A stretch of 64,000 nucleotides of DNA from JABMQB01 sp963678235 (lineage in GTDB: Bacteria > Bacteroidota > Bacteroidia > Bacteroidales > Prolixibacteraceae). A program made the translations under genes and the position numbers. The notes under the pieces are model-generated. The model was not told the DNA's origin and did no database searches. It saw only the letters and a program-made list of their open reading frames with translations. Shown one piece after another: positions 17,991-27,706 of the stretch; the first letter of the stretch is position 1, and every line of letters begins with the position of its first letter. The stretch covers positions 1,364,001 through 1,428,000 of the forward strand of contig OY782766.1 in the NCBI GenBank assembly GCA_963678235.1, in the 5' to 3' direction.

Positions 17991-19466
17991 TTAATAAGAT
18001 AGTGCAAATAAAACCCGACGTTGCGACGGTTCACCTGAATAAATACACTTTCCCTTTTCCTCTTCATATTCCAGAGGCAAACAACGGATAGTAGCCTTGG
18101 TCTCTTCCTTGATTTTTTGCTCTGTTTCCGAAGTTCCGTCCCAATGTGCTGAAACAAATCCACCTTTGTTCAAAAGGACTTCTTTAAACTCATCGTAACT
18201 GTCAACTTTTGTTACCATTGAATCACGATACACCAAAGCCTTATTAAATATGTTTTCCTGTATTTCATCCAATAAATTTTCAATGTATTGATCAATATCC
18301 TCCAAAGGAACAACTTCTTTGGTGAGCGTATCGCGCCTGGCAACCTCGCAGGTTCCATTTTCTAAGTCACGCGGTCCAATGGCAATTCTAACCGGAACAC
18401 CTTTTAATTCGTACTCTGCAAATTTCCATCCTGGTTTTCTGTTAACGCTATCATCGTATTTAAAAGAAATCCCACGTGCTTTAAGTTTTCCAGTCACTTC
18501 ATTTACTTTTTCGGAAATACTGTTAAGCTGTTCTTCTTTTCGATAAATAGGAACAATAACCACTTGGTAAGGAGCTAATTTAGGTGGAAGGACTAAACCA
18601 TTATCATCGGAATGTGCCATAATTAACGCCCCCATAAGCCTTGTTGAAACTCCCCAGGAAGTCGCCCAAACATATTCTTCTTTTCCTTCTTTGCTGGCAA
18701 ACTTAACATCAAAGGCTTTTGCAAAATTCTGTCCAAGGAAATGCGACGTGCCTGATTGTAAAGCCTTACCATCTTGCATTAATGCCTCAATTGTATAGGT
18801 TTCCAATGCTCCCGCAAACCTTTCGTTGGCTGACTTAATTCCTTTAATTACCGGAACTGCCATGTATTTTTCAGCAAATTCACCGTAGAGGTTGATTATT
18901 TTTTCGGTTTCTTCAATAGCTTCGTTTTTTGTTGCATGTGCAGTATGGCCTTCCTGCCATAAAAATTCGGCAGTACGAAGAAATAATCTGGTTCTCATCT
19001 CCCATCGAACAACATTTGCCCACTGATTAATCAGTAATGGTAAATCCCTGTAGGATTGAATCCAATTTTTGTAGGTATTCCAAATAATCGTTTCCGAAGT
19101 AGGTCGAACAATAAGCTCTTCTTCAAGCTTTGCATCGTCGTCCACCACTACCCCATTACCATCGGGATCATTTTTTAATCTATAATGAGTAACCACAGCG
19201 CATTCTTTGGCAAAACCTTCGACATGGTCAGCTTCCTTGCTAAAAAAGGATTTTGGAATAAATAAGGGGAAATAAGCATTAACATGCCCGGTTTCTTTAA
19301 ACATGCTATCGAGTTGTGCCTGCATTTTCTCCCATATTGCATAGCCATAGGGCTTTATAACCATACAACCCCTTACAGCTGAATTTTCGGCCAAATCGGC
19401 CTTAATTACCAAATCTTGGTACCACTGCGAATAATTTTCTTCTCTTGATGTTAATTCTTTTGCCAT
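17991..19466 (-). CDS. proS: Prolyl-tRNA synthetase, short (archaeal/eukaryotic-like) type
   Basis: 491 residues from the ATG at 19466, where homologues start (MAKELTSREENYSQWYQDLV); the frame is open to 19541 but the extension is not family-like. Class II motifs are PTSETIIWNTYKNW, then VVRWEMRTRLFLRTAEFLWQ (motif 2) and GVSTRLMGALIMAHSD (motif 3). An anticodon-binding domain follows, and the C-terminal domain ends in tyrosine (FALSY), a hallmark of this type. The editing insertion of the long bacterial form is absent. Confidence 0.96.
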   Translation of the reverse strand: MAKELTSREENYSQWYQDLVIKADLAENSAVRGCMVIKPYGYAIWEKMQAQLDSMFKETGHVNAYFPLFIPKSFFSKEADHVEGFAKECAVVTHYRLKNDPDGNGVVVDDDAKLEEELIVRPTSETIIWNTYKNWIQSYRDLPLLINQWANVVRWEMRTRLFLRTAEFLWQEGHTAHATKNEAIEETEKIINLYGEFAEKYMAVPVIKGIKSANERFAGALETYTIEALMQDGKALQSGTSHFLGQNFAKAFDVKFASKEGKEEYVWATSWGVSTRLMGALIMAHSDDNGLVLPPKLAPYQVVIVPIYRKEEQLNSISEKVNEVTGKLKARGISFKYDDSVNRKPGWKFAEYELKGVPVRIAIGPRDLENGTCEVARRDTLTKEVVPLEDIDQYIENLLDEIQENIFNKALVYRDSMVTKVDSYDEFKEVLLNKGGFVSAHWDGTSETEQKIKEETKATIRCLPLEYEEEKGKCIYSGEPSQRRVLFALSY

Positions 19467-19551
19467 TTTACTAAATTTGGTATAGAATTTGCGTTCTAAG
19501 TATCGTAATTTCGGTACAAATAAAGTAAATATTATTGACATTAAATATACA

Positions 19552-19557
19552 GGGAGG
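19552..19557 (+). promoter_or_regulatory. Unusually strong Shine-Dalgarno site
   Basis: GGGAGG lies 7 bases before the ATG at 19565. Nearly all other starts in this window lack such a site, as is usual for Bacteroidota, so it fixes this start and may mark high expression. Confidence 0.7.
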
Positions 19558-19564
19558 ACACGTA

Positions 19565-21058
19565 ATGAAAACTAAATTATTATTATTCGCGGCAGTTGCA
19601 TTCTTATTTAATGCATGTTCTACCGGTACTTATGTTGCCGGTTCATATCAGGATGATATATATTTCACCCCCGGAGATATTCCACCTCCAACCTATGTAG
19701 CTGAAAATAACAATCAAACTGCCGAAAAACCGGCTAAATCTTCTGAAGACCTTTATATAATGAGCCAAATGAGTCAAGCTGAAGATGGTTCTAATGTGAT
19801 GAACAATCACATATTTGAGGCAAATAATGATTCTTATATTGATGCCCATACCTATAATTTAGAAGAGATGGAATTGATGGAAAGTGACACAACCATTCTT
19901 CAAGATAGTATGGATATCAAATACATAATCAATAACTATTACGACGATAACGATATGGATTACGCCTATCGCATAAGACGATTCCATCGTCCATATTTCT
20001 ATGATCCATTTTACTGGGATTCATGGGCTTACTACGATCCATTTTATGGATACGGTTACCCATATTATGGAAGTTTCGGTTATGCCTATGGTTATGGATA
20101 TTATAGTCCGTATTATAGCTACTGGGGAAGTCCATATTTCGGTTTCGGATTTGGTCTATATGGTTTTGGATACCCTCATTATTATGGGCATCACCATTAT
20201 GGATATGGAGGATATTACGGACATAGCGGATATTATGGTGGTTATGCTTACAATAACCGTTCAAATGGTGCTGTAAATTATGGTAGAAGAACAAGCCTGA
20301 ACAATTACTCGGATTATTCGAGCAGGTCGGTTGCATCCAATAAAAGTGCAACGCTTCAAGACACCAGAAGATCAAACAGTAGCACAAATGGACGATCTGT
20401 AAGAAATGGTCAATCAAGCGTTAGGCAAACTTCTACAGACAATAGAAGGACAACTACATCAAATGCTGTATTATTAGAAAGAAGACGGGGAACAGATTCG
20501 GGATCTAGTTACAGGAGCGCGGTAAATAATGGACAAACCAGAAATACTAATACTGTGGCAACACGTCCAACTACAAGCAGAAGGACGAGTTATTCCAATT
20601 CGTCTACAACCAGAACCTACAACCCAAGTTATAGCAGGCCACAAACATCAAACAGGTCAAGTTATAATAGATCAAATACGTCAACTTCTTCAAATGTATA
20701 CACCAGGCCAAGAGTTGTGAACAGTAATTCTTCAGTTAATACAAAATCTAGTAATACTACAACAACACGTAGCTATTCAAACAGCTACAGGTCAAGTTCT
20801 ACATATAACAGAAGCAAGTCCAACTCAACAAGTTCAGGAAGAAGTTATACTACCTCTTCCAGGCCAGGTAGCTCTTCAAGAAGTTACACTCCAAGCAGTA
20901 GTTCTTATTCCGGGTCAAGATCATCAGGAAGCTATTCTTCAGGAGGTAGATCAAGAAGCTCAGGTTCGGTTTCAAGAAGTTCTGGAGGAAGTAGCTCAAG
21001 GAGTTCAGGAGGAAGCAGTTCAAGAAGTTCTTCCAGTTCATCAAGAGGAAGAAGATAA
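19565..21058 (+). CDS. Low-complexity lipoprotein, Tyr/Gly-rich then Ser/Arg-rich
   Basis: 497 residues. The signal peptide ends in the lipobox LFNAC, so the protein should be lipid-anchored. Residues ~20-130 are acidic. Residues ~150-235 are almost only Tyr, Gly, Phe, Pro, His and Ser (for example YGYGYPYYGSFGYAYGYGYY). From ~250 to the end it is rich in Ser, Arg, Thr and Asn, finishing in repeats of SSGGSSSRSS. No enzyme motif is present and long disorder is expected. The start is set by the lipobox and the Shine-Dalgarno site. Function is unknown; a surface or cell-wall matrix role is only a guess. Confidence 0.85.
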   Translation: MKTKLLLFAAVAFLFNACSTGTYVAGSYQDDIYFTPGDIPPPTYVAENNNQTAEKPAKSSEDLYIMSQMSQAEDGSNVMNNHIFEANNDSYIDAHTYNLEEMELMESDTTILQDSMDIKYIINNYYDDNDMDYAYRIRRFHRPYFYDPFYWDSWAYYDPFYGYGYPYYGSFGYAYGYGYYSPYYSYWGSPYFGFGFGLYGFGYPHYYGHHHYGYGGYYGHSGYYGGYAYNNRSNGAVNYGRRTSLNNYSDYSSRSVASNKSATLQDTRRSNSSTNGRSVRNGQSSVRQTSTDNRRTTTSNAVLLERRRGTDSGSSYRSAVNNGQTRNTNTVATRPTTSRRTSYSNSSTTRTYNPSYSRPQTSNRSSYNRSNTSTSSNVYTRPRVVNSNSSVNTKSSNTTTTRSYSNSYRSSSTYNRSKSNSTSSGRSYTTSSRPGSSSRSYTPSSSSYSGSRSSGSYSSGGRSRSSGSVSRSSGGSSSRSSGGSSSRSSSSSSRGRR

Positions 21059-21167
21059 TTAAATCTTGAAGCATAGAAAACCTTTAAAATTTAAATTCTC
21101 GGGAAAACTATACCCTCTTTGAAGATTTGATATACATTGAAAACATTAAACAAAAATTTTATACCAA

Positions 21168-22664
21168 ATGAAACATTTAATAACTATAATTCTACTGGTG
21201 ATTGCAATGCCAACTATTGGATTCTCCCAGGGAATAATTGATGCGTACCGACTCTCTTCGCATCAAATAAATGGAACGGCCAGGGCAGCGGGTATGGGAA
21301 ATGCTTTTGGTTCTCTTGGTGGTGATTTTACTTCCCTATCCATAAACCCGGCAGGTATTGCTGTGTATAGAAGCAATGAATTGGTTTTTACGCCCACTTT
21401 AAATATCAGCTCATCAGAGATGAATTTGGTCGGATCAAAATTCTCTGATGACAACACAAAATTTAAACTAAACAATATAGGTTTTGTGGGCACTTACTCT
21501 AGTAAAAACCAGGGTTCTGGTATTGTAAGTTTTAATTTCGGCATTGGTTACAACAATATTATGGATTACGACAATGATTTTTTCGTTGAGAACAATCAAT
21601 CACCAATATCATTTTTAGATGGGATTGTAAATTGGGCAAGTTCTGAATCTTTGCCCTGGAATTACATTGAAAGCGATTATAGCTATGTTGAATTTAGGGA
21701 TTGGCCAGCTAAATTGGCATACGAAACATATTTAATAGATGCATATATTGATGAAAACGATAACAAAGTTGAAGGTGAATATGTGAGTATTTTATATAAC
21801 GATGAAAAAGTTGACCAGGTTAAAGTTTATGAGCAAAGCGGTGGAATTAATGAGTTTGTACTAAGTGGTGGCCTTAATATTAACCATCAGTTATACCTTG
21901 GGGCAAGTGTCGGGATACACGATGTGAATATAAACCAATTAACGGCTTATACGGAATATCTAGAAGACGACAATTCGTTTACCTATTACGATGATTTATA
22001 CATTGAAGGTGAAGGGTATAATTTTAAATTAGGGGCAATTTTCAAACCAACAAACTCTTTAAGGCTTGGATTGGCTTACCATACCCCTACCTATTATATG
22101 CTTACAGAAGAAAATATCTTAGCAATGAATTCCAGACTGTACGAAGAATATTACGATGAAGCCCGTAATATTTATGACTATGATTTCAGGACACCTTCAA
22201 AAATTATCATGAGTGGTTCATTTGTTTTCGGAAAAAGAGCAATATTAAGTGTTGATGGCGAGTACCAGGACTATTCAAATATGAAATTTAAAAACGGAGG
22301 GGTAAACGAATCTGATGATTTCAGCGATGTGAATGCCAAAATTGAAGGCTCATACAAAAGCGTATTTAATGTTAAAGTTGGTGGCGAGTATAAATTAACT
22401 CCGCAGGTAAGTCTGAGGGCTGGTTACGAAACCTACGCCAATCCGTTTGATATTTCACAAACAGAGGAGTTTACAATGTTAAATGATGATAGCTCTATCC
22501 TCTCTTTCGGATTAGGTTATACAACTGGTAAATTCTTCACGGATATTGCCTACACTCAGGCAAACAGTTCCTATTTGATTTATAATATACAACCGAATAT
22601 TGAAAAGGTAGAACTTGAAAATACCAAATCTAAAATATTATTAACTATTGGTTTTAAATTTTAA
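21168..22664 (+). CDS. OMPP1/FadL-like outer-membrane transport protein
   Basis: 498 residues with a signal peptide ending TIGFSQ. The mature N-terminus, TARAAGMGNAFGSLGGDFTS followed by INPAGIAVY, is the conserved hatch start of FadL/TodX-type porins, which pass hydrophobic molecules. Later regions are barrel strands (LRLGLAYHTPTYYML, VSLRAGYETYANPF), ending ILLTIGFKF with a terminal aromatic. Substrate is unknown; the annotation hemin receptor often given to this family is not supported by any motif here. It has its own terminator. Confidence 0.85.
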   Translation: MKHLITIILLVIAMPTIGFSQGIIDAYRLSSHQINGTARAAGMGNAFGSLGGDFTSLSINPAGIAVYRSNELVFTPTLNISSSEMNLVGSKFSDDNTKFKLNNIGFVGTYSSKNQGSGIVSFNFGIGYNNIMDYDNDFFVENNQSPISFLDGIVNWASSESLPWNYIESDYSYVEFRDWPAKLAYETYLIDAYIDENDNKVEGEYVSILYNDEKVDQVKVYEQSGGINEFVLSGGLNINHQLYLGASVGIHDVNINQLTAYTEYLEDDNSFTYYDDLYIEGEGYNFKLGAIFKPTNSLRLGLAYHTPTYYMLTEENILAMNSRLYEEYYDEARNIYDYDFRTPSKIIMSGSFVFGKRAILSVDGEYQDYSNMKFKNGGVNESDDFSDVNAKIEGSYKSVFNVKVGGEYKLTPQVSLRAGYETYANPFDISQTEEFTMLNDDSSILSFGLGYTTGKFFTDIAYTQANSSYLIYNIQPNIEKVELENTKSKILLTIGFKF

Positions 22665-22687
22665 ACCAGATTTACATATCATATTAA

Positions 22688-22720
22688 AAGGCATTATTCT
22701 TAAAATTAATGCCTTTTTTT
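22688..22720 (+). terminator. Rho-independent terminator
   Basis: AAGGCATTA (22688-22696) and TAATGCCTT (22707-22715) pair perfectly, followed by a run of T, directly after the FadL-like gene. Confidence 0.9.
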
Positions 22721-22832
22721 ATAAGATATTTGATATCTGCGCGTTTTATCAACAAAACAAAATATAAAGCATCGAAACATTGACTGGTATTTCATTTAAT
22801 AATAAATTTGGTAAAACTGAAAACAAACCCTG

Positions 22833-23123
22833 ATGACACTGTTTTCTAAAATAGATTACAACAATTCGCTAATAAATTTTGAGCGGGAGGAAAAGGCTGG
22901 AAGAAGAATCCGAATGGGCGAACTGGAAACTTCCATATGGCTTCAAAATAACCGTATTCAGTTAGAAATGATCAAGGAAATTTCTTCAGAAATGCCAGAT
23001 CCAAGAATAGTGATAATTAAAGAAGGTGAGCACATGGGATTTTATATATATTCCCATAAAGTTAAGTCTTGTTACAGGTACTCACCTCAATTAGTAAACG
23101 TAAAATTAAATCCGGCCACCTAA
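22833..23123 (+). CDS. Small hypothetical protein
   Basis: 96 residues, charged, with no signal peptide and no membrane segment. RMGELETSIWLQNNRIQ and PDPRIVIIKEGEHMGFYIYS suggest a small alpha/beta protein. It is not recognised as any family. It lies 13 bases before the methyltransferase gene in the same direction and probably heads that operon. Confidence 0.55.
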   Translation: MTLFSKIDYNNSLINFEREEKAGRRIRMGELETSIWLQNNRIQLEMIKEISSEMPDPRIVIIKEGEHMGFYIYSHKVKSCYRYSPQLVNVKLNPAT

Positions 23124-23136
23124 GGGTGTTTTTTTC

Positions 23137-23850
23137 ATGAATGATCCCATCGGAATGGCTATTTATGACCATCAGTTTAAAAAGCCAACAGAAAATATAA
23201 TCATTAACAGTAACCTCACTGAAGGAGAAGAAATTGTTCCCTCCTATTTTTTTCGAACAAAAAAGGATATGCCTTTTCTTGAAAAACGCGCAATAGAGTT
23301 GTGCCGGGGCAAAATTTTAGATGTTGGAGCCGGGGCAGGACCTCATTCTATCATTTTACAGAAGCAAGGATTTGAGGTTACCGCACTTGAGCAATCACCA
23401 CTTTCATATGAAGTTTTAAAAGCCCGAGGGATTTTGAATGTAGAAAACTGCAACATTAACGATTACCATGTACAGTCATTCGATACCATACTTTTACTTA
23501 TGAACGGTATTGGCATTGCAGGTGATATGCAAGGGCTTCATGAATTGCTTGGTACTTTAAAAAAGTTGCTCAATCCTGAAGGACAAATACTTTTGGACTC
23601 TTCCGACATTAAGTATCTTTTTGAAGAAGAAGATGGTTCTATTTGGCTGGATATCAATTCCGAAAACTATTATGGGGAAATGGAATACCAGGCAAGCTAT
23701 AAAAACGTGACAAGTGATCCATTTAAATGGTTATTTGTTGATTTTGATAATTTATCGGATATTGCTTCAAAATATGCATTTAAATGTGAAAAGCTGGCAG
23801 ATGGCGATCATTTTGATTATCTTGCCAAGCTTACTCATAAAAATATTTAA
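23137..23850 (+). CDS. Class I SAM-dependent methyltransferase
   Basis: 237 residues (Met at 23155 is another possible start). The SAM site motif I is ILDVGAGAGPHSIILQ near residue 65, with the acidic residue of motif II in VTALEQSP and motif IV as DTILLLMNGIGIAG. The acceptor is unknown. It lies 10 bases before the DUF4954 gene, and the pair is probably functionally linked. Confidence 0.85.
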   Translation: MNDPIGMAIYDHQFKKPTENIIINSNLTEGEEIVPSYFFRTKKDMPFLEKRAIELCRGKILDVGAGAGPHSIILQKQGFEVTALEQSPLSYEVLKARGILNVENCNINDYHVQSFDTILLLMNGIGIAGDMQGLHELLGTLKKLLNPEGQILLDSSDIKYLFEEEDGSIWLDINSENYYGEMEYQASYKNVTSDPFKWLFVDFDNLSDIASKYAFKCEKLADGDHFDYLAKLTHKNI

Positions 23851-23860
23851 CTGAATAGAT

Positions 23861-25855
23861 ATGCAGAAATTCAGGAGCTTATCAGATCAGGAAATTGATG
23901 TACTAGTATCCCAAAATTGCAAATGTGAAGACTGGGAACAAATCAAAGTTGCAAATGAATTTGATCCAAAGTACGTCCATAATGTTACTTTTTCAGGAGA
24001 AATAACCCTTGGTTTTTTTAATCAACGTATTGAATTTATTGGTGGCCTTAAAAAACATACAGGAATTTACAATGCCATATTGCACAACTGTTCGGTGGGC
24101 AACAACTCCCTTATCAATAATATAAAAAACTATATCGCAAATTATAAAATAGGGGCAAATGTTGTTATTGAAAATACGGAGTTAATTGCCGTTGAGAAGA
24201 AAACAACCTTTGGGAACAACACCACTGTTGATGTGATGGATGAAACAGGTGGCAGGAAAATACCTATTTATGATAAACTATCGGCGCATACAGCATATAT
24301 TCTGGCATTTTACAAACATAAGCCCGAATTAATAAGCAAAATAGAAGGGATGATACTCGCCTATAGTAAAACAAAGTATTCAAGTACTGGGTATATTGGC
24401 GACAATTCGAAAATCTTTAATTGCAAGCAAATACGGAATGTTTGGATTGGCGAAAGTTCAATAATTACCGGGGCAAGCAGGCTAAAAAACGGAACGATAA
24501 ACAGCAATTCTTCCAGTCCGGTGGAAGTTGGCCCCGGGGTTGTAGCCGATAATTTTATTATTTCTTCCGGATCGGAAATATCGGATGGTGCAGTTATTAC
24601 CAATTGTTTTGTTGGGCAGGGATGTATTTTAAGTAAACACTATTCGGCAATACATTCCCTTTTCTTTTCAAATTGCCAGGGATTTAATGGTGAGGCTTGT
24701 TCTGTTTTTGCCGGTCCTTTTACGGTTACACATCATAAATCAACTTTATTGATTGCCGGCATGTTTTCATTTTTGAATGCGGGAAGTGGATCGAACCAAA
24801 GTAACCACATGTATAAACTTGGTCCGATTCACCATGGAATTATTGAAAGGGGATCAAAGACAACCAGTGATTCCTACATTTTATGGCCTGCTAAAATTGG
24901 GGCATTCACACTTGTAATGGGAAGGCATTACAAAAATTCGGATACAACAAACCTGCCTTTTTCATATTTAATTGAAAATAAGGATGAAAGCTGGCTGGTT
25001 CCGGCAATTAACCTTCAAAGTGTAGGTACAATACGTGATGCAATGAAATGGCCCCGAAGGGATAACCGAAAAGACCCGGTATTATTGGACCATGTAAATT
25101 ATAATTTGCTCAGCCCCTACTCCATTCAGCGAATGATTATCGGGCAGAAACTTCTATTAAACCTAAAAAAATACTCAGGAAATTCGACAGAAACCTATAA
25201 TTGGGAAACCACCTTAATAAGTAAATCTTCGCTTGAACGTGGAATAAAATTATATGAACTGGCTATTACTAAATTCCTTGGCAATTCAGTTATATCGAAA
25301 CTGCTTCAATGCAAAAACCTGAAAACCCTCCTTGATGTCAGGTTATGCCTTGAGCCAACGGACAGTGACGGGTCAGGTGATTGGATTGACCTGGCTGGTT
25401 TAATTGCTCCTAAAAACCTGATTATTAGAATGATCTCGGAAATCGAGGCAAATAAAATTTCTACTTTAGATCAAATTGAACAGTATTTTAAAAATTTGTA
25501 TATAAACTATTATAATTATGAGTGGACTTGGGCTGCCAATATATTTGAAAATCGTGTTGGCAAACCAATAAAAGACATTAATATTGATGACCTTGTACAA
25601 CTCATTAAGGACTGGATTAAGAGTGTTGTAACTTTGGATGAATACTTATATAACGATGCAAAAAAGGAATTTACCTTATCGGCAAAAACCGGCTTTGGAA
25701 TTGATGGCGACGAAAAAACCAAAGAGCAAGACTTTGAAAGTGTGCGGGGCACATTCGAGAAAAATACCTTTGTAACCGAAATTTTAGACCACATCAAAAG
25801 GAAAACCAAACTGGGTAATCAAACCATTGAGATGCTTCAAAAAATTGAGGGATAA
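23861..25855 (+). CDS. DUF4954 protein, left-handed beta-helix (hexapeptide) transferase-like
   Basis: 664 residues, cytoplasmic. The centre (residues ~60-330) is made of hexapeptide-like turns such as VGNNSLINN, IGDNSKIFN, VGPGVVADN and VGQGCILSK, which build the left-handed beta-helix of GlmU- and LpxA-type acyl- or nucleotidyltransferases. A conserved core FSNCQGFNGEACSVFAGPFT then HHKSTLLIAG follows, and the C-terminal ~250 residues are helical. The family is known in Bacteroidota with no assigned reaction. Sugar-nucleotide or acyl transfer is a guess from the fold. Confidence 0.85.
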   Translation: MQKFRSLSDQEIDVLVSQNCKCEDWEQIKVANEFDPKYVHNVTFSGEITLGFFNQRIEFIGGLKKHTGIYNAILHNCSVGNNSLINNIKNYIANYKIGANVVIENTELIAVEKKTTFGNNTTVDVMDETGGRKIPIYDKLSAHTAYILAFYKHKPELISKIEGMILAYSKTKYSSTGYIGDNSKIFNCKQIRNVWIGESSIITGASRLKNGTINSNSSSPVEVGPGVVADNFIISSGSEISDGAVITNCFVGQGCILSKHYSAIHSLFFSNCQGFNGEACSVFAGPFTVTHHKSTLLIAGMFSFLNAGSGSNQSNHMYKLGPIHHGIIERGSKTTSDSYILWPAKIGAFTLVMGRHYKNSDTTNLPFSYLIENKDESWLVPAINLQSVGTIRDAMKWPRRDNRKDPVLLDHVNYNLLSPYSIQRMIIGQKLLLNLKKYSGNSTETYNWETTLISKSSLERGIKLYELAITKFLGNSVISKLLQCKNLKTLLDVRLCLEPTDSDGSGDWIDLAGLIAPKNLIIRMISEIEANKISTLDQIEQYFKNLYINYYNYEWTWAANIFENRVGKPIKDINIDDLVQLIKDWIKSVVTLDEYLYNDAKKEFTLSAKTGFGIDGDEKTKEQDFESVRGTFEKNTFVTEILDHIKRKTKLGNQTIEMLQKIEG

Positions 25856-25883
25856 AAAGGGCGCCCTTGATATGGAACGCCCT
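25853..25883 (-). terminator. Hairpin between convergent genes
   Basis: AGGGCG (25858-25863) pairs with CGCCCT (25878-25883). Leftward, it is followed by TTTTT, so it suits the end of the M28 peptidase gene; rightward it may also stop the DUF4954 transcript. Confidence 0.6.
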
Positions 25884-25902
25884 ATATAATTATCTATAAA
25901 TT

Positions 25903-27582
25903 TTACTTATTCCCTTCAAGTTTTTCATCGGTTATTAAATACGAGTCATCGTTGGCAAATTCCCAAATGTTAAGAAACCCGATTTTAATTATATTGGTCA
26001 TTTTCTCCCAGTTAATTTTATCAATTTCATCTGAAGGCTGATGATAATCGTGGTGCATTGCTGCCATAAAATAAAAAACAGGTATGCCTGCCTCAGCAAA
26101 TGGAGCATGGTCACTCCCACCACTTGGAGTTTCCGAAGGACGGTATTTAAGATCAAGGTTAAGATTGTTGGCATCCATATTTTTCTCTGTTACATCCTGT
26201 ATTTTTGAATTTGCTTTTGTATAGACCATCGAAGCCATATTTTTTAACGAATCTTCTTCTGTGTCCCTACCTATCATGTCATAGTTTAAGTTCAACACAA
26301 CATTTCTTTTATGGGGAACATTTTTCACAAAGAATTTAGAGCCAAACAATCCCTTTTCTTCACCTGTCCATGCAGCAAAAACGATCGATTTTTTTGGTTT
26401 CTTGCCAGTTGCTTTAATTGCCCTTGCAATACTCATTACCCCAACCGTGCCTGATGCATTGTCGTCTGCGCCATTCCATATCCAACCATCGTATTTCCCT
26501 AAATGATCGTAATGCCCTCCAACAACAATTACATTGGTGGTATCTTCACCTTCAATATAACCCAATACATTTCTGGCTTTTACGATTTTAGAATTTACTG
26601 TCGTTTTAAACCCAACCCATTTCCCAGTTAAATCCTGCGATGCCGGCTTCATTTCTTTTGCAACTGCTTCTTCAAACTTTTCAAAATCAATCCCGGTATC
26701 TTTGATTATTTCATTTGCCACTCGTTCAGTAACCGTAAATATTGGAGTGTTCCCTTTTAGGTTTTCATCTGGCAATACCATTCTTTTATCGTAATAAGAC
26801 GACAATCTTTTATCTGCTTCGTAATAACTTCCTTTTGCCTGATAGACCGAATTTTGCGACCATGACAATGTAGGATCAAAACCCGGATTAACCTGAATTA
26901 TTGCAACTACACCTTCTTTTTCCAGGTCTTCAAGTTTGTTCCTTTCTAGACGATAAATTGCATAACGACCTTCAGGGGCAAATTTTTCATAGGCTTCTGA
27001 TTCCGGATCATTATGCCCAGGAAATCCACTTAAAACAACTGCTATTTTCCCTTTCAAATCTATTTTCTTCAAATCATTGTAACCTTTATCGTCATTAGAA
27101 TAACCATATCCTACAAAAACCAACGGGGCTTTTGCAGATAAACCTATAGAGCCAGTGCGCACCGAAAAATCTGTTTGATACCCAAAATCAACCGAACTTT
27201 CACTCCCAACATTATTGGACAATACAGAAAATGACTGCTCATCACCGGGTTCATATTCCACAAGGCTAAAGTTTTGGTAATATGTTTTTTCAACACTTGG
27301 TTTTTTGCCAGCTATCCGTTCCGCACGACTTGGCCATATTGTTGTTTCATCTCCAAAAGGTTCAATTCCGTACATTTTATATACCGAAGAAATATAGTCT
27401 GCAGCTAAATATGCACCTTTTGTGCCAACTGCCCTTCCTTCTGTCCAATCGGATGCCAAAAATTCGAGTTGCCCCTTAACTGATTCTTCGTTAATTGTTA
27501 CCAGACCTTTTTCTATCTCGGTTTGCGCCTGCAAAACAGTGACAATTAGGAGCAATACCCCTAGTGATAATATTTTCCTCAT
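25903..27582 (-). CDS. Secreted M28-family zinc aminopeptidase
   Basis: 559 residues with a signal peptide ending TVLQAQ. A protease-associated (PA) domain region (about 110-260, with APLVFVGYGYS) is followed by the M28 domain. Zinc ligands and catalytic residues are in VVGGHYDHLG (His), NGADDNASG (bridging Asp), WTGEEKGLFGS (catalytic Glu and Glu ligand), NYDMIGR and MHHDYHQPSDE (His). It removes N-terminal residues from peptides in the periplasm or outside. It stands alone, convergent with DUF4954. Confidence 0.93.
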   Translation of the reverse strand: MRKILSLGVLLLIVTVLQAQTEIEKGLVTINEESVKGQLEFLASDWTEGRAVGTKGAYLAADYISSVYKMYGIEPFGDETTIWPSRAERIAGKKPSVEKTYYQNFSLVEYEPGDEQSFSVLSNNVGSESSVDFGYQTDFSVRTGSIGLSAKAPLVFVGYGYSNDDKGYNDLKKIDLKGKIAVVLSGFPGHNDPESEAYEKFAPEGRYAIYRLERNKLEDLEKEGVVAIIQVNPGFDPTLSWSQNSVYQAKGSYYEADKRLSSYYDKRMVLPDENLKGNTPIFTVTERVANEIIKDTGIDFEKFEEAVAKEMKPASQDLTGKWVGFKTTVNSKIVKARNVLGYIEGEDTTNVIVVGGHYDHLGKYDGWIWNGADDNASGTVGVMSIARAIKATGKKPKKSIVFAAWTGEEKGLFGSKFFVKNVPHKRNVVLNLNYDMIGRDTEEDSLKNMASMVYTKANSKIQDVTEKNMDANNLNLDLKYRPSETPSGGSDHAPFAEAGIPVFYFMAAMHHDYHQPSDEIDKINWEKMTNIIKIGFLNIWEFANDDSYLITDEKLEGNK

Positions 27583-27706
27583 ATTAAATGGAATTATAAT
27601 TTATTAAGTTTTCGTTTTTCCTTTTGCCAGAACTTGCCACATATAAAACTATACGATTAGTTTACATAAGTTCAATACAATTACAACTATTTTTCAAACA
27701 ATTAAT

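Noticed and set aside
23137..25855. LpxA/GlmU assignment for the beta-helix protein
   Set aside because: The hexapeptide turns are present but the catalytic motifs of those enzymes are not seen, and the size and C-terminal domain differ.
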